Both the position numbers and the translations under genes were made by a program. A stretch of DNA of 64,000 nucleotides from Paenibacillus typhae (GTDB lineage Bacteria > Bacillota > Bacilli > Paenibacillales > Paenibacillaceae): positions 1 to 64,000 of the forward strand of contig NZ_FNDX01000025.1 of assembly GCF_900099765.1 (NCBI RefSeq). Reading direction: 5' to 3'. The notes below the pieces were generated by a model. The model was not told the origin of the DNA, did not search any database, and saw only the letters and a list, made by a program, of their open reading frames with translations. Of this stretch, positions 6,501-15,227 are shown piece by piece (the first letter of the stretch is position 1; every line of letters starts with the position of its first letter).

Positions 6501-7021
6501 GGCAGCAGCCCTTCCATCAGATGCACGGTAATCTTCTTGGCGGCAATATCCACATCCAGCACCACATCATTGATAACCGGGATCAGGATATCCTGCCCCT
6601 TGGCAGGCTTCACTACCCAGACATCGTTAGCGCCTGGCTGCAGAATATCTGTAATCGTGCCCAGCGGCTTGTCCGCTTCCTGATCGGTATAGACTTCGCA
6701 GCCGACGATCTGATGGAAGTAATATTCATTCTCCGGAAGCTCGACCAGATCATCGCCGGGAACCTTCAGCAGGCTGCCTTTATACTTCTCGATCTGGTTG
6801 ATGTTCGTGTAGCCCTTGAGCTTGGCAATATACATGCCCTTATGTTCTCTGGCCGATTCCACAATAACCTCGAATTTCGGGCTGCCGTCCGCCGGAATGA
6901 CCAGCATTTTTGAGCCGGGTGCAAACCGCACTTCCGGAAAGTCGGTATGCGACAAAATTTTGATCTCTCCGCGGATGCCGTGTGTGTTAACCAGCCTGCC
7001 TACGGTTAATTCTTCTGCCAT
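6497..7021 (-). CDS. rimM: 16S rRNA processing protein RimM
   Basis: Helps maturation of the 30S head by binding S19 and 16S rRNA. The 174 residues show the N-terminal RimM beta-barrel (VGRLVNTHGIRGEIKI) and the C-terminal PRC-barrel (YYFHQIVGCEVYTDQEADKP, GANDVWVVKPAKGQDILIPV). The start at 7021 (MAEELTVGRL) has AGGAG eight bases upstream; the 14-residue in-frame extension is not needed. It overlaps trmD by four bases. Confidence 0.95.
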   Translation of the reverse strand: MAEELTVGRLVNTHGIRGEIKILSHTDFPEVRFAPGSKMLVIPADGSPKFEVIVESAREHKGMYIAKLKGYTNINQIEKYKGSLLKVPGDDLVELPENEYYFHQIVGCEVYTDQEADKPLGTITDILQPGANDVWVVKPAKGQDILIPVINDVVLDVDIAAKKITVHLMEGLLP

Positions 7022-7110
7022 TCTATCCACTCCTTTAAAGGTCACTTCTCTATATTTGAACAAAAAGGAGCCGGGATATACTATCCCTAGCCCCTCCTTG
7101 TGCGTATCAG

Positions 7111-7341
7111 TTATGATAAAATATCCACGGTTACGCGTTTATCGCTCTTGACTGCTGCTGATGTAACGACTGTGCGGAGCGCTTTGGCGATCCGGCCCTG
7201 CTTGCCGATGACCTTGCCGACATCATCAGGATGTACGGAGAGCTCATATACAATCAGGTGATCCTTCTCCACAGTCCGCACCGTTACATCTTCCGGATGA
7301 TCCACTAAAGCCTTAGCAATTACTCCAACTAATTCTTCCAT
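7111..7341 (-). CDS. khpA: KH-domain RNA-binding protein KhpA (YlqC)
   Basis: A 76-residue single-KH-domain protein with the GxxG loop as GKQG inside VGKVIGKQGRIAKALRTVV. KhpA binds RNA, often with KhpB/Jag, and affects cell division and small-RNA biology in Gram-positives. The ATG at 7341 has GAGGG six bases upstream. It follows rpsP by 22 nt, the usual order. The ylqD gene that Bacillus subtilis has next is absent here. Confidence 0.92.
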   Translation of the reverse strand: MEELVGVIAKALVDHPEDVTVRTVEKDHLIVYELSVHPDDVGKVIGKQGRIAKALRTVVTSAAVKSDKRVTVDILS

Positions 7342-7363
7342 AGAGGACCCTCGCAATCAGTCA

Positions 7364-7636
7364 TTATTTCTGTTGCTTCAGCTCATGGAACTTCTTCAGC
7401 ACACCAGCTTTGGAAAGCAGGTTGCGAACGGTATCAGATGCTTGTGCACCTGTCTGAAGCCATTTAAGAGCTTTTTCCTCATCGATCTTAACTACTGCCG
7501 GTTGTTCAACCGGGTTATAGTAACCGATTTCCTCGATGAAACGACCGTCACGAGGGGACCGGGAATCGGAAACCACTACACGGTAGAAAGGCGCTTTATG
7601 TGCACCCATTCTCTTCAAACGAATACGTACTGCCAC
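7364..7636 (-). CDS. rpsP: 30S ribosomal protein S16
   Basis: Ribosomal protein S16, 90 residues, matching the family from VRIRLKRMGAHKAPFYRVVV to the Lys-rich end. The start is GTG at 7636 with AAGGAGGTG about eight bases upstream. Longer in-frame readings run through the upstream palindromic repeat and are wrong. First gene of rpsP-khpA-rimM-trmD. Confidence 0.96.
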   Translation of the reverse strand: MAVRIRLKRMGAHKAPFYRVVVSDSRSPRDGRFIEEIGYYNPVEQPAVVKIDEEKALKWLQTGAQASDTVRNLLSKAGVLKKFHELKQQK

Positions 7637-7669
7637 GAAATTCACCTCCTTAAAAAAGTATCGAAATAT

Positions 7670-7885
7670 TGGGAAGAGTTTAGGGTAAACCTTTTTTCGA
7701 ACCCTCCCAAACCCTCCCTTCCAAGGGAGGGCCCCAAGGGCTCTGCCCTCTGGACACCCGCTTAAGTGCAACTGGCGTGGGCGTTCAGACTGGCGGAATC
7801 TTGGACTGGGGGAGCAAGGATCGCTTTTCGTCCCTTACGGGACCCGCTTGACTACGGCGGTACCGGGCGACGGGTTTAACACAAA
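7670..7885. repeat. GC-rich palindromic intergenic repeat candidate
   Basis: Between ffh and rpsP lie about 360 bp without a gene. CCCTCCCTT-cc-AAGGGAGGG (near 7709-7728) is followed by GGGCCCC / AGGGCTCTGCCCT pairing and GTCCC-ttac-GGGAC further on. This GC-rich block differs from the AT-rich remainder (7880-7990) and looks like an interspersed element. Only this copy is in the window. The rpsP promoter must lie in or near it. Confidence 0.4.
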
Positions 7886-7996
7886 CTACTGCTTAAAAGA
7901 TTAAGGGCAAAAGATTAAGAGCGAAAACCGCTCGATCATCTGATGTTGTACTATGTCTGATCTGTTAAGATCAAAACCTTAGATAAAACCTTAAGA

Positions 7997-9388
7997 TCAA
8001 CGGAACGGGAACTTCATCCCGGCCTTGCCGCCAAGATTCTTGAGCTGCTTCATGGCGTTTTTCTTACCGCCCTTGCCGCTCATTCCACCCATCATGCCGG
8101 AGAACTGCTTCATCATCTTGCGCATTTCATCAAACTGCTTGATGAGGCGGTTGACCTCGGCCACGTTCGTTCCACTGCCGGCGGCAATCCGCTTGCGGCG
8201 GTTGTGGTTAATGATCTCAGGCTGGGCTTTCTCGGCTTTGGTCATGGAATGAACAATCGCCTCGACACGGCCCATCTGCTTGTCGTCCACCTTCAGGTCC
8301 TTCATACCCTTGGCCTTGTTCATGCCAGGGAGCATATCGAGAATCTGGTCGATCGGTCCAAGCTTCTTGACCTGGTCCATCTGCTCCAGGAAATCGTCGA
8401 ACGTAAATTCCGCATTGCGCATTTTACGTTCCATTTCCTTGGCTTTCTCGGTATCGATGTTGGCCTGAGCCTTCTCGATCAGGGAGAGCATGTCGCCCAT
8501 ACCCAGGATACGGGAGGCCATCCGTTCCGGATGGAACGGCTCCAGTGCGTCGATCTTCTCGCCGAGAGCGGCGAACTTGATCGGGCAGCCGGTTACAGCC
8601 TTGACAGACAGCGCGGCACCGCCGCGGGTGTCGCCGTCGAGCTTGGTCAGCACAACGCCGGTAAGCTCAAGCTGCTTGTTGAAGCTCTCAGCTACGTTTA
8701 CGGCATCCTGACCGGTCATAGCATCGACTACAAGCAGTACTTCATCAGGCTTCACTGTACTGTGAATCTGCTTCAGCTCATCCATCAGCGCTTCATCAAT
8801 ATGCAGTCGGCCTGCGGTATCGATGATGACGTAATCCAGATTATTATCCTTCGCATGCTGGATACCCTGTCTCGCAATCTCTACCGGACTGACTTGGTCC
8901 CCGAGTGCGAATACCGGAACTTTAATCTGCTCACCCAGGATCTGCAGCTGCTTGATCGCTGCCGGGCGATAAATATCGCCTGCTACGAGCAGCGGGCGGT
9001 GATTGCCCTTCTGCAGGAGCTTGGCCAGCTTCCCTGAGGTGGTCGTCTTACCGGCCCCCTGCAGACCCGCCATCATAATAACGGTCGGCGGCTTGTTAGC
9101 CTTGGCCAGCTTGGACTGGCTTCCGCCCATCAGCTCGGTCAATTCCTTGTTGACGATGTCGATGATCACCATGCCGGGAGTAAAGCTGTCCATTACTTCC
9201 TTGCCAACGGACTTCTCCTTCACCTTGGACACGAAGTCCTTGACTACTTTGAAGTTAACATCGGCTTCCAGAAGCGCCAGACGTACTTCGCGCATGGCTT
9301 CGTTTACGTCATCTTCGGATACCTTCCCTTTGCCGCGCAGCTTGCTGAACACATTCTGCAATCTTCCGGTTAAACCTTCAAATGCCAT
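7997..9388 (-). CDS. ffh: signal recognition particle protein Ffh
   Basis: SRP54 GTPase that binds signal sequences on ribosomes and delivers them to FtsY. It has the N domain (1-87), G domain with P-loop GLQGAGKTTT (108-117), DTAGR and TKLDGD, and a Met-rich M domain from about 300 with the RNA-binding SGTNVAEVNRLIKQF and a Met/Gly/Lys tail. At 463 residues it is full-length. It follows ylxM by 21 nt. Confidence 0.97.
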   Translation of the reverse strand: MAFEGLTGRLQNVFSKLRGKGKVSEDDVNEAMREVRLALLEADVNFKVVKDFVSKVKEKSVGKEVMDSFTPGMVIIDIVNKELTELMGGSQSKLAKANKPPTVIMMAGLQGAGKTTTSGKLAKLLQKGNHRPLLVAGDIYRPAAIKQLQILGEQIKVPVFALGDQVSPVEIARQGIQHAKDNNLDYVIIDTAGRLHIDEALMDELKQIHSTVKPDEVLLVVDAMTGQDAVNVAESFNKQLELTGVVLTKLDGDTRGGAALSVKAVTGCPIKFAALGEKIDALEPFHPERMASRILGMGDMLSLIEKAQANIDTEKAKEMERKMRNAEFTFDDFLEQMDQVKKLGPIDQILDMLPGMNKAKGMKDLKVDDKQMGRVEAIVHSMTKAEKAQPEIINHNRRKRIAAGSGTNVAEVNRLIKQFDEMRKMMKQFSGMMGGMSGKGGKKNAMKQLKNLGGKAGMKFPFR

Positions 9389-9409
9389 ATGCGGCTTGCT
9401 CCCTTCATG

Positions 9410-9766
9410 CTACTCTAACCTCTGCAAACGATCCACAAGCTCTGTGAACCGCTGTTTATATTGCTCAGGCAGCATCCCATTATCAGGCAGTCTGCGCAGT
9501 TCTTCTAAATACCGGTTACGGTCGTCATGCTTGGCCAGCAGGCCAAGCTTCTCTTCATAATTCTCCAGCACCTGCTCGGCACGCTTGATATGCTCATACA
9601 CGGCCTGGCGGCTGATCTCAAATTCCGCGGCAATCTCTCCCAGGGAGAAATCATCGTGGAAATAATATTTCAGAAACGTTTGCTGTTTATCAGTAAGCAG
9701 CCGTTCATAGAATGCGAATAACAGGTTGATCCGGTTCGTCTTCTCGAGCCTATTCTCCTGACTCAT
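9410..9766 (-). CDS. ylxM: YlxM family helix-turn-helix protein (SRP-associated)
   Basis: A 118-residue helix-turn-helix protein of the UPF0122 family, always upstream of ffh, and reported to modulate SRP GTPase activity in some streptococci. Residues 15-75 show a sigma-region-4-like motif (LTDKQQTFLKYYFHDDFSLG, then EIAAEFEISRQAVYEHIKRAE). I start at the ATG at 9766 (MSQENRLEK), about nine bases after AAGGGAG. Confidence 0.93.
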   Translation of the reverse strand: MSQENRLEKTNRINLLFAFYERLLTDKQQTFLKYYFHDDFSLGEIAAEFEISRQAVYEHIKRAEQVLENYEEKLGLLAKHDDRNRYLEELRRLPDNGMLPEQYKQRFTELVDRLQRLE

Positions 9767-9840
9767 CAAGGGCACTCCCTTCGTCAAGGAAAAACACTTT
9801 ACAGCTTCACAACGTCCCTTATGATACCGAAAACAAAGAA

Positions 9841-9873
9841 AGATGTCAAGCTTTTTTGCTTGTCATCTTTTTT
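9841..9873. terminator. bidirectional terminator
   Basis: AGATGtCAAGC-tttttt-GCTTGtCATCT with U-rich tails on both strands. It ends trhA (stop at 9915), read on the minus strand. Confidence 0.8.
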
Positions 9874-9914
9874 TGTGTGCAAAATGCAGGATCTCCCTGT
9901 TATTTTCCGGCTCT

Positions 9915-10562
9915 TTAACGGATTGGCAGCAGATAAATCAGTACGGCGAAGAAGTGTGTCACACTGCCGGCCAGCACGAAAACATGCCAGACTGCATGGT
10001 GAAACGGGAACCCTCTCCATACATAAAAGATCGTGCCCAGCGTGTACAGGATTCCGCCAGTCATCAGCAGCGCCATGCCGCCGCCGGCAACAGCCGCAGA
10101 CAGCGGGTTCCAGGCGATGACGATCAGCCAGCCCATGGCAATGTAGAAGATCGTCGACATGAACAGGAATTTTTTGACGAAGAAAGCCTTGAACGCTACA
10201 CCGAACAGTGCCACTCCCCAGACGATCCCGAACAGGCTCCAGCCCAGCGGTCCGCGGATCGCGACGAGCAGGAATGGCGTATAAGTACCGGCGATAAACA
10301 GATAAATGGAGGAATGATCGAAGAATTCAAACAGGTCCTTCGCCTTGCCCTCCCGCAGACTATGCACCAGTGTAGAGTTGAGATACAGCAGCAGCATCGT
10401 TGTCCCGTAGATCGAGAAGCTGACAACATGCCAGGCCGTTCCCTTCAAGCTGGCAAAAACAACAAGCAGAACAAGTGCAGCAACACTCAGTACCGTTCCG
10501 ATACCGTGTGTAATGGCATTTGCGACCTCTTCCCTGCGGCTGTAGGTATACGTATTGGCCAT
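9915..10562 (-). CDS. trhA: hemolysin III / TrhA family membrane protein
   Basis: A seven-helix PAQR-superfamily membrane protein, 215 residues. Bacterial members are linked to membrane-fluidity control; some early reports called them hemolysins. Conserved residues include EEVANAITHGIG at the N-terminus, HSLREGKAKDLFEFFDHSSI and the C-terminal HHAVWHVFVLAGSVTHFFA, which together supply the family's His/Asp/Ser metal site. Single gene with its own terminator. Confidence 0.9.
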   Translation of the reverse strand: MANTYTYSRREEVANAITHGIGTVLSVAALVLLVVFASLKGTAWHVVSFSIYGTTMLLLYLNSTLVHSLREGKAKDLFEFFDHSSIYLFIAGTYTPFLLVAIRGPLGWSLFGIVWGVALFGVAFKAFFVKKFLFMSTIFYIAMGWLIVIAWNPLSAAVAGGGMALLMTGGILYTLGTIFYVWRGFPFHHAVWHVFVLAGSVTHFFAVLIYLLPIR

Positions 10563-10654
10563 AACAAAATCCTTCCGTGTGCGGTTTCCTTCTATTATAC
10601 CGTTAACCCGGAGCTCATTCCAGCCTATCTGCGCACAGACAGGCCGGAATATGG

Positions 10655-12178
10655 TTACAGCTTATAAAGCTCCGTATACTTCGCTTCCAGATAATCGGCC
10701 AGATAATCGGGATTCAGCGGCTCACCGGTAACCTGTTCAATAATCTGAGCCGGAGTCAGGCTCTTGCCGAAGCGGTAGATTTTGTCCGTCAGCCATTCTT
10801 TAACCGGAATAAGATTGCCTTCAGCAATCAGACTGTCGAATTCAGGCAGCTCTTTGCGGAGGGTATTCAGGATTTGGGCAGCATACATATTCCCCAGCGA
10901 GTAGGAGGCAAAATAACCGAAATCACCGCCGGACCAGTGAACATCCTGCAATACACCAAGCGCATCTGAAGGCGGAGTAATGCCCAGATATTCCTGATAT
11001 TTGGCATTCCAGGTCTTAGGCAGCTCCTTGACTTCCAGCCCTTCATTAAAGATCAGCTTCTCGATCTCATAGCGGATGATAATATGCAGGTTATAGGTCA
11101 GCTCATCCGCTTCAATCCGGATAAAGGAATTAGCTACACTGTTGATCGCCCGGTAGAACTGCTCCACTTCAACCTCTGTGAGCTGTTCCGGGAAATGCTG
11201 CTGCAGATCGCCATAGTAACGCTGCCAGAAGGCGCGGCTGCGGCCGATCATATTTTCCCACAGTCTCGATTGGGATTCATGAATGCCCATGGAGGTTCCC
11301 CCGGACAACGGAGTTCCAACCAGCTCCTTACTGATATTCTGCTCATAGAGCGCATGCCCGCCTTCGTGCAGTGAGCTGAAAATTGCACTTGTCACATTAT
11401 CCAGCAGGTAATTGGTCGTAATGCGCACATCCCCCGGGTTGAGCCCGGTAGCGAACGGATGCACACTCTCGTCCAGACGCCCTGCATCAAAGTCATAACC
11501 CATCTGCTCCAGAACGAACAGGCCGAACTTTTCCTGCTGCTCCTTGGCATAGATTTGGCTCAGAAATTCCGTGTCCGGCTTATTTGGAGAAGCGCTGATT
11601 GCCTCCACCAGCGGAACAAGACGGCTGCGCAGGCGGTCGAACAGCTCGTCCACTTTGGCAACGGTCAGATCCGGCTCATACATATCGAGGAGCGTATCAT
11701 ACCGGGTATCCTTTACACCCCAATAGTCGATAAACTCCTGCTTGAAAGCGACAATTTTGCTTAAAAACGGTTCAAAGGAGGCAAAATCATCATTCGCCTT
11801 TGCCTCCTCCCAGATGCTCTGGGAATGGGCAGCGAGCGCGGCATATTCTTCGAATTTTTTGGACGGAATGCTCTTGCTGCGCTCGTACTCCTTGCGGCAG
11901 TCCTTGATGATTTTGTTCTGGACCTCGCTCAGCTGTGAAGCTACCTCCGGCGTGCCGAAAAAGGCTGTAAATTCGCCCATCTCCTCAGACGTCTCCAACC
12001 GGAACAGTTCACCCGTGAGCACCCCGATCGTTCCGGAGCGGACCTCTATCCCTTTACGGGGTGCACCTGTCTGCAAATCCCAGTGAAGAAGTCCGATGGC
12101 TTCATTATAGCTGCTGATTTTAGATAATAATTCCTGAAAAGCTTCCCATTTGTCTTTAACTGCCTGTTCCATTTCCAT
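10655..12178 (-). CDS. M32 family metallocarboxypeptidase
   Basis: A cytoplasmic zinc carboxypeptidase of the thermostable carboxypeptidase 1 family, removing C-terminal residues from peptides. The zinc site HEGGH is at residues 271-275 of the 507-residue form (SSLHEGGHALYEQ), followed by family segments GIHESQSRLWENMIGRS and ELTYNLHIIIRYEIEK. I use the ATG at 12178, seven bases after GAAGG; the ATG six bases further in is possible. No signal peptide. A GC-rich hairpin without a U run follows the stop at about 10609-10645. Confidence 0.92.
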   Translation of the reverse strand: MEMEQAVKDKWEAFQELLSKISSYNEAIGLLHWDLQTGAPRKGIEVRSGTIGVLTGELFRLETSEEMGEFTAFFGTPEVASQLSEVQNKIIKDCRKEYERSKSIPSKKFEEYAALAAHSQSIWEEAKANDDFASFEPFLSKIVAFKQEFIDYWGVKDTRYDTLLDMYEPDLTVAKVDELFDRLRSRLVPLVEAISASPNKPDTEFLSQIYAKEQQEKFGLFVLEQMGYDFDAGRLDESVHPFATGLNPGDVRITTNYLLDNVTSAIFSSLHEGGHALYEQNISKELVGTPLSGGTSMGIHESQSRLWENMIGRSRAFWQRYYGDLQQHFPEQLTEVEVEQFYRAINSVANSFIRIEADELTYNLHIIIRYEIEKLIFNEGLEVKELPKTWNAKYQEYLGITPPSDALGVLQDVHWSGGDFGYFASYSLGNMYAAQILNTLRKELPEFDSLIAEGNLIPVKEWLTDKIYRFGKSLTPAQIIEQVTGEPLNPDYLADYLEAKYTELYKL

Positions 12179-12393
12179 CCACCTGCCTTCTCTGTTTTCC
12201 TTATTCTTCTTGATGATACTTTTTTGGCTGGGGATAAGCAACTTTGCCTGTCACATGCGAAAATGAAGCGCTGCCGGCAACTGCAATCACATCAGGTTAT
12301 TGACGTCCGTGTTTTATTATCCTTATAATCATTTCAGAGCTTTCAGCTTCAAATTTGAAATAGTTCATTCATTACCAAACTGGTGAATAGACC

Positions 12394-12409
12394 TTACGTA
12401 CATACGTAA
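12394..12409. promoter_or_regulatory. perfect inverted repeat upstream of carbonic anhydrase
   Basis: TTACGTA-CA-TACGTAA lies 36 bp before the ATG. The position fits an operator overlapping the promoter. The binding factor is unknown. Confidence 0.4.
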
Positions 12410-12445
12410 AGCCTACATTACACAATATTAATTTTAGGAGGAAGC

Positions 12446-13030
12446 ATGGTCATGACACACGTATCGGAGATTTTGAATTTTAACAAGAAATTTGTGGAGG
12501 AAAAAGAATACGAAGCCTATCTGACCAGCCGCTTTCCGGATAAAAAAATGCTTGTCATCACTTGTATGGATACGCGGCTGGTAGAGCTTTTGCCAAAAGC
12601 GATGAATTTCAAAAACGGTGATGTCAAAGTTATCAAAAACGCCGGCGCCGTCATCTCCCAGCCTTTCGGTTCGGTTATGCGAAGCGTTATGGTCGCGCTG
12701 TATGAGCTGGATGCGGAAGAGGTTATTGTAGTTGGACACTATGAGTGCGGCATGGCTTCCCTGAACGCGGACAAAATGATCAACTCCATCAAAGAACGCG
12801 GCGTATCCGATGAAGTCCTGTCGACGCTTGAGAATTCGGGAATCAAGCTGACCAAATGGCTGCGCGGGTTTGACAATGTGAAGGACGGGGTAATTCAGAC
12901 TGTGGAGCTTATTAAGCGCCATCCCTTACTCCCCCCAAACGTACCTATTCACGGCATGATCATCGATCCGGCTACCGGAGCGCTTGAGCTTGTCTCGGAC
13001 GGGTATGTGGAGAACAAGGCAACTCTCTGA
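12446..13030 (+). CDS. beta-class carbonic anhydrase
   Basis: Interconverts CO2 and bicarbonate. The zinc ligands are visible: CMDTR (Cys40, with Asp42/Arg44) and GHYECG (His98, Cys101). The 194 residues match the short YtiB-like beta class of Bacillales. AGGAGG precedes the ATG at 12446 by four bases and the in-frame ATG at 12452 by ten, so either may be used. A palindrome lies in the promoter region and a strong terminator follows. Confidence 0.9.
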   Translation: MVMTHVSEILNFNKKFVEEKEYEAYLTSRFPDKKMLVITCMDTRLVELLPKAMNFKNGDVKVIKNAGAVISQPFGSVMRSVMVALYELDAEEVIVVGHYECGMASLNADKMINSIKERGVSDEVLSTLENSGIKLTKWLRGFDNVKDGVIQTVELIKRHPLLPPNVPIHGMIIDPATGALELVSDGYVENKATL

Positions 13031-13041
13031 AAATGTTTTTG

Positions 13042-13071
13042 GCGTGGACGTGATGTCCACGCACTTTTTTT
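13042..13071 (+). terminator. carbonic anhydrase terminator
   Basis: GCGTGGAC-gtgat-GTCCACGC followed by a U7 run, 11 nt after the stop. Confidence 0.9.
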
Positions 13072-13199
13072 GTCCAAAAAGCGGCCAAAAAATAATCCAA
13101 AAGATTTTTAATTAAAATTGAAACCTCCTTGGGCATACTGCGTATTACCGGGCAGAACCACAAAATTTTGAGACAACCTTAGGAGGGTACTCGTACTAA

Positions 13200-13643
13200 A
13201 TGAAATCCATGAAACGCGTAATGATGATCGTAATGGCCTTTACCCTGTTCTTCGCTGTAACCGCTCCCGATTTTGCGGATGCGAGACGCGGAGGAGGTTT
13301 TAAATCCGGCAGCCGCGGCTTTACCACGACTCCGAAGAAATCAACTACGGATAATGTTAGAAAAAGTGATAGCACTACTGGTACTACAGCCGGAACTGCG
13401 GGTACTGCCGGTACTGCAAAACGCGGATTTTTCAGCGGCGGCTCACTGATGAAGGGTATGATGATCGGCGGACTCGCCGGCTTCCTCTTCGGCAGCATGT
13501 TTGCCGGAATGGGCGCTTTCGGTAACATCCTTGGTTTCCTTGTTAATATGCTTGCCATCTATCTTGTTGTGGTGCTTGTAATGTCCTTCTTCCGCCGCAG
13601 AAGAGAAAGACGCAGACTTGAAGAAAGAGACGGCCGCTACTAA
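13200..13643 (+). CDS. secreted/membrane Gly-rich protein resembling the N-part of Tim44-like proteins
   Basis: 147 residues. A signal peptide (MKSMKRVMMIVMAFTLFFAV, cleaved near ADA) is followed by ARRGGGFKSGSRGFTTTP, a Thr/Gly/Ala repeat (TTGTTAGTAGTAGTA) and two hydrophobic stretches with GGLAGFLFGSMFAGMGAFGN, then a basic tail FRRRRERRRLEE. The DARRGGGF...GGLLG-type layout is seen at the start of bacterial Tim44-like proteins, but the C-terminal Tim44 domain is missing. The ATG is the first codon after an in-frame stop and lies 12 nt from AGGAGGG, a long spacing. It is coupled to the next gene. Confidence 0.6.
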   Translation: MKSMKRVMMIVMAFTLFFAVTAPDFADARRGGGFKSGSRGFTTTPKKSTTDNVRKSDSTTGTTAGTAGTAGTAKRGFFSGGSLMKGMMIGGLAGFLFGSMFAGMGAFGNILGFLVNMLAIYLVVVLVMSFFRRRRERRRLEERDGRY

Positions 13644-13930
13644 TGTCAACAACTGTTCTCAGTATGGATGAAATTATTAACGCCATCTGCCTTCATATGG
13701 CTGAGCGTAAGGGCGTCCGGGTTCAGGAGGTTCAAGTTGAGCTTAGCTGGGAGGAAGACACCGGCTATACCGCAGAGGTATGGATCCAGGGCCGCAGCCA
13801 GTATCTGGTCGAATCCAACATGATTGAAGCGATTCTCCGCTATCTGCACAGCGAGTACGGTATCCGGGCTTACCGCGAGGATGTACGGCTGGATCTGGAT
13901 GAGGAAATAACCGCAATTGTGAATACCTGA
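13643..13930 (+). CDS. DUF2653 (YxcD) family protein
   Basis: A 95-residue soluble protein of the YxcD/DUF2653 family: MDEIINAICLHMAERKGVRV, then VELSWEEDTGYTAEVWIQGR and ILRYLHSEYGIRAYREDVRL. Function unknown. The ATG shares a base with the preceding stop (TAATG), so the two genes are translationally coupled and likely act together at the membrane. Confidence 0.75.
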   Translation: MSTTVLSMDEIINAICLHMAERKGVRVQEVQVELSWEEDTGYTAEVWIQGRSQYLVESNMIEAILRYLHSEYGIRAYREDVRLDLDEEITAIVNT

Positions 13931-13946
13931 GGCAGAATGTATACAA

Positions 13947-13975
13947 GAGACAGCCCACCAGCTGTCTCTTTTTTT
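13947..13975 (+). terminator. terminator of the 13200-13930 operon
   Basis: GAGACAGC-ccacca-GCTGTCTC followed by T7. Confidence 0.9.
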
Positions 13976-13996
13976 GATGCCTACACAATTGATTGG

Positions 13997-15016
13997 CTAT
14001 CCATGGAAATATTGTTTCAATGTGCCCCGTCCCCCTGTCACCTCTACCTCGGCGTAAGCACCGTTTACCAGCGTCATCTGAGGCGGAACATGACCGAAAT
14101 CCAGATCATAAAGTACCGGCAGCTGCAGCTCTTCTGCCAGATCCCGGTACACTTCCTCTGTGGTATACCCGTACAGGGGCTGATTGCCCCCGCTCCGCCC
14201 GAACAGAATCCCCGAGCAATTGTCAAACCAGCCGGCATATTTCATATGTACAAGTGATCTGCGGAGATCCGCCGTATTCAGCTCACAGCTTTCGAGATAC
14301 CACAGAATCGGCTCCCCCTGGATAAAATGCCGGCTGAAGTACTGCACATTGCCATACGGCGTTCCGATGATATGCCGGATAATGTCAATACAGCCGCCGA
14401 GCAGACGGCCCTTTAGTGAAACATCCTGGCCCGATACGCTCTTCCATAAGGTTGGAGTGTTCAGGTTAAACAGGTAAGGCGACGTGCTGTCTGTTCCTGC
14501 TCCTGCCCCCTGATGCTTATGTGAGGATTGCTGTACAATGCTGCTGCCGGGCGGGGTTGAGAGCACCTCTTGCCACATGATGCTCGTCTCATCGGTCTTC
14601 TCTCCGCGCAAATCACCGAGACTTGGGCCGTGTGCGGTAGCTATGCCCGTGCGCAAGGTGATTGCAAGCAGGAGCAGGCTAATGTCGGAGAATCCCAGCA
14701 CCCATTTTGGTCTAAGCTGGTCAAAATCAATAAACTCCAGCATCTCAATCAGCAGCTCGCCGCCCCATGGCGGAATAATCAGACCGATCGTTTCATCCAG
14801 CATCATCCCGTTGAACTCCATCCCCCGCTCCCTGCCCGGAGCAGATCTTGCTTTGTCATGCTTATACACCGTCTGTCCGAGACTCACCTGGTAGCCTCTT
14901 TCCTTCATCCGCCCCACAGCCTCGTCAAAAAGCTCCCGATGCTGCTCGTCCGCACCAAACGATGAAGCAGTTACACCTATAACCGCTCCCGGTTTAAGCA
15001 TTGGATATGTAATCAT
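13997..15016 (-). CDS. S66 family serine carboxypeptidase (LD-carboxypeptidase / MccF-like)
   Basis: A 339-residue peptidase of the S66 family, which includes LD-carboxypeptidases acting on muropeptides and MccF, which detoxifies microcin C. It starts MITYPMLKPGAVIGVTASS; the nucleophile serine lies in VLGFSDISLL and the Glu/His partners in the C-half (LYDLDFGHVPPQ). It lacks a signal peptide and therefore acts on cytoplasmic peptides. The ATG at 15016 has GGAGGG six bases upstream. The substrate cannot be decided from the sequence. Confidence 0.85.
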   Translation of the reverse strand: MITYPMLKPGAVIGVTASSFGADEQHRELFDEAVGRMKERGYQVSLGQTVYKHDKARSAPGRERGMEFNGMMLDETIGLIIPPWGGELLIEMLEFIDFDQLRPKWVLGFSDISLLLLAITLRTGIATAHGPSLGDLRGEKTDETSIMWQEVLSTPPGSSIVQQSSHKHQGAGAGTDSTSPYLFNLNTPTLWKSVSGQDVSLKGRLLGGCIDIIRHIIGTPYGNVQYFSRHFIQGEPILWYLESCELNTADLRRSLVHMKYAGWFDNCSGILFGRSGGNQPLYGYTTEEVYRDLAEELQLPVLYDLDFGHVPPQMTLVNGAYAEVEVTGGRGTLKQYFHG

Positions 15017-15151
15017 TCCGATCCCTCCCTTGATTGGCAAACCCTTATCTGTAAACCGGCTTGGAAAATGGTACACTAAGCCTATGTTTACGGTTCTTTC
15101 CAGTTTATCACACTGGCCGAGCCGCACCAACCAGAGTAGCTCTTCATAACA

Positions 15152-15209
15152 TAAAAAGACATGACCGGTTATCCTGCAACGCTGCAGCAACGCGGATCAT
15201 GCCTTTTTT
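15152..15209. terminator. terminator with long stem
   Basis: GGCATGA/TCATGTC outer stem with U runs on both strands (T7 on +, U5 on minus). It follows the Sm-like gene at 15228 on the minus strand. Confidence 0.55.
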
Positions 15210-15227
15210 TCATATCAAAACCAGCAC

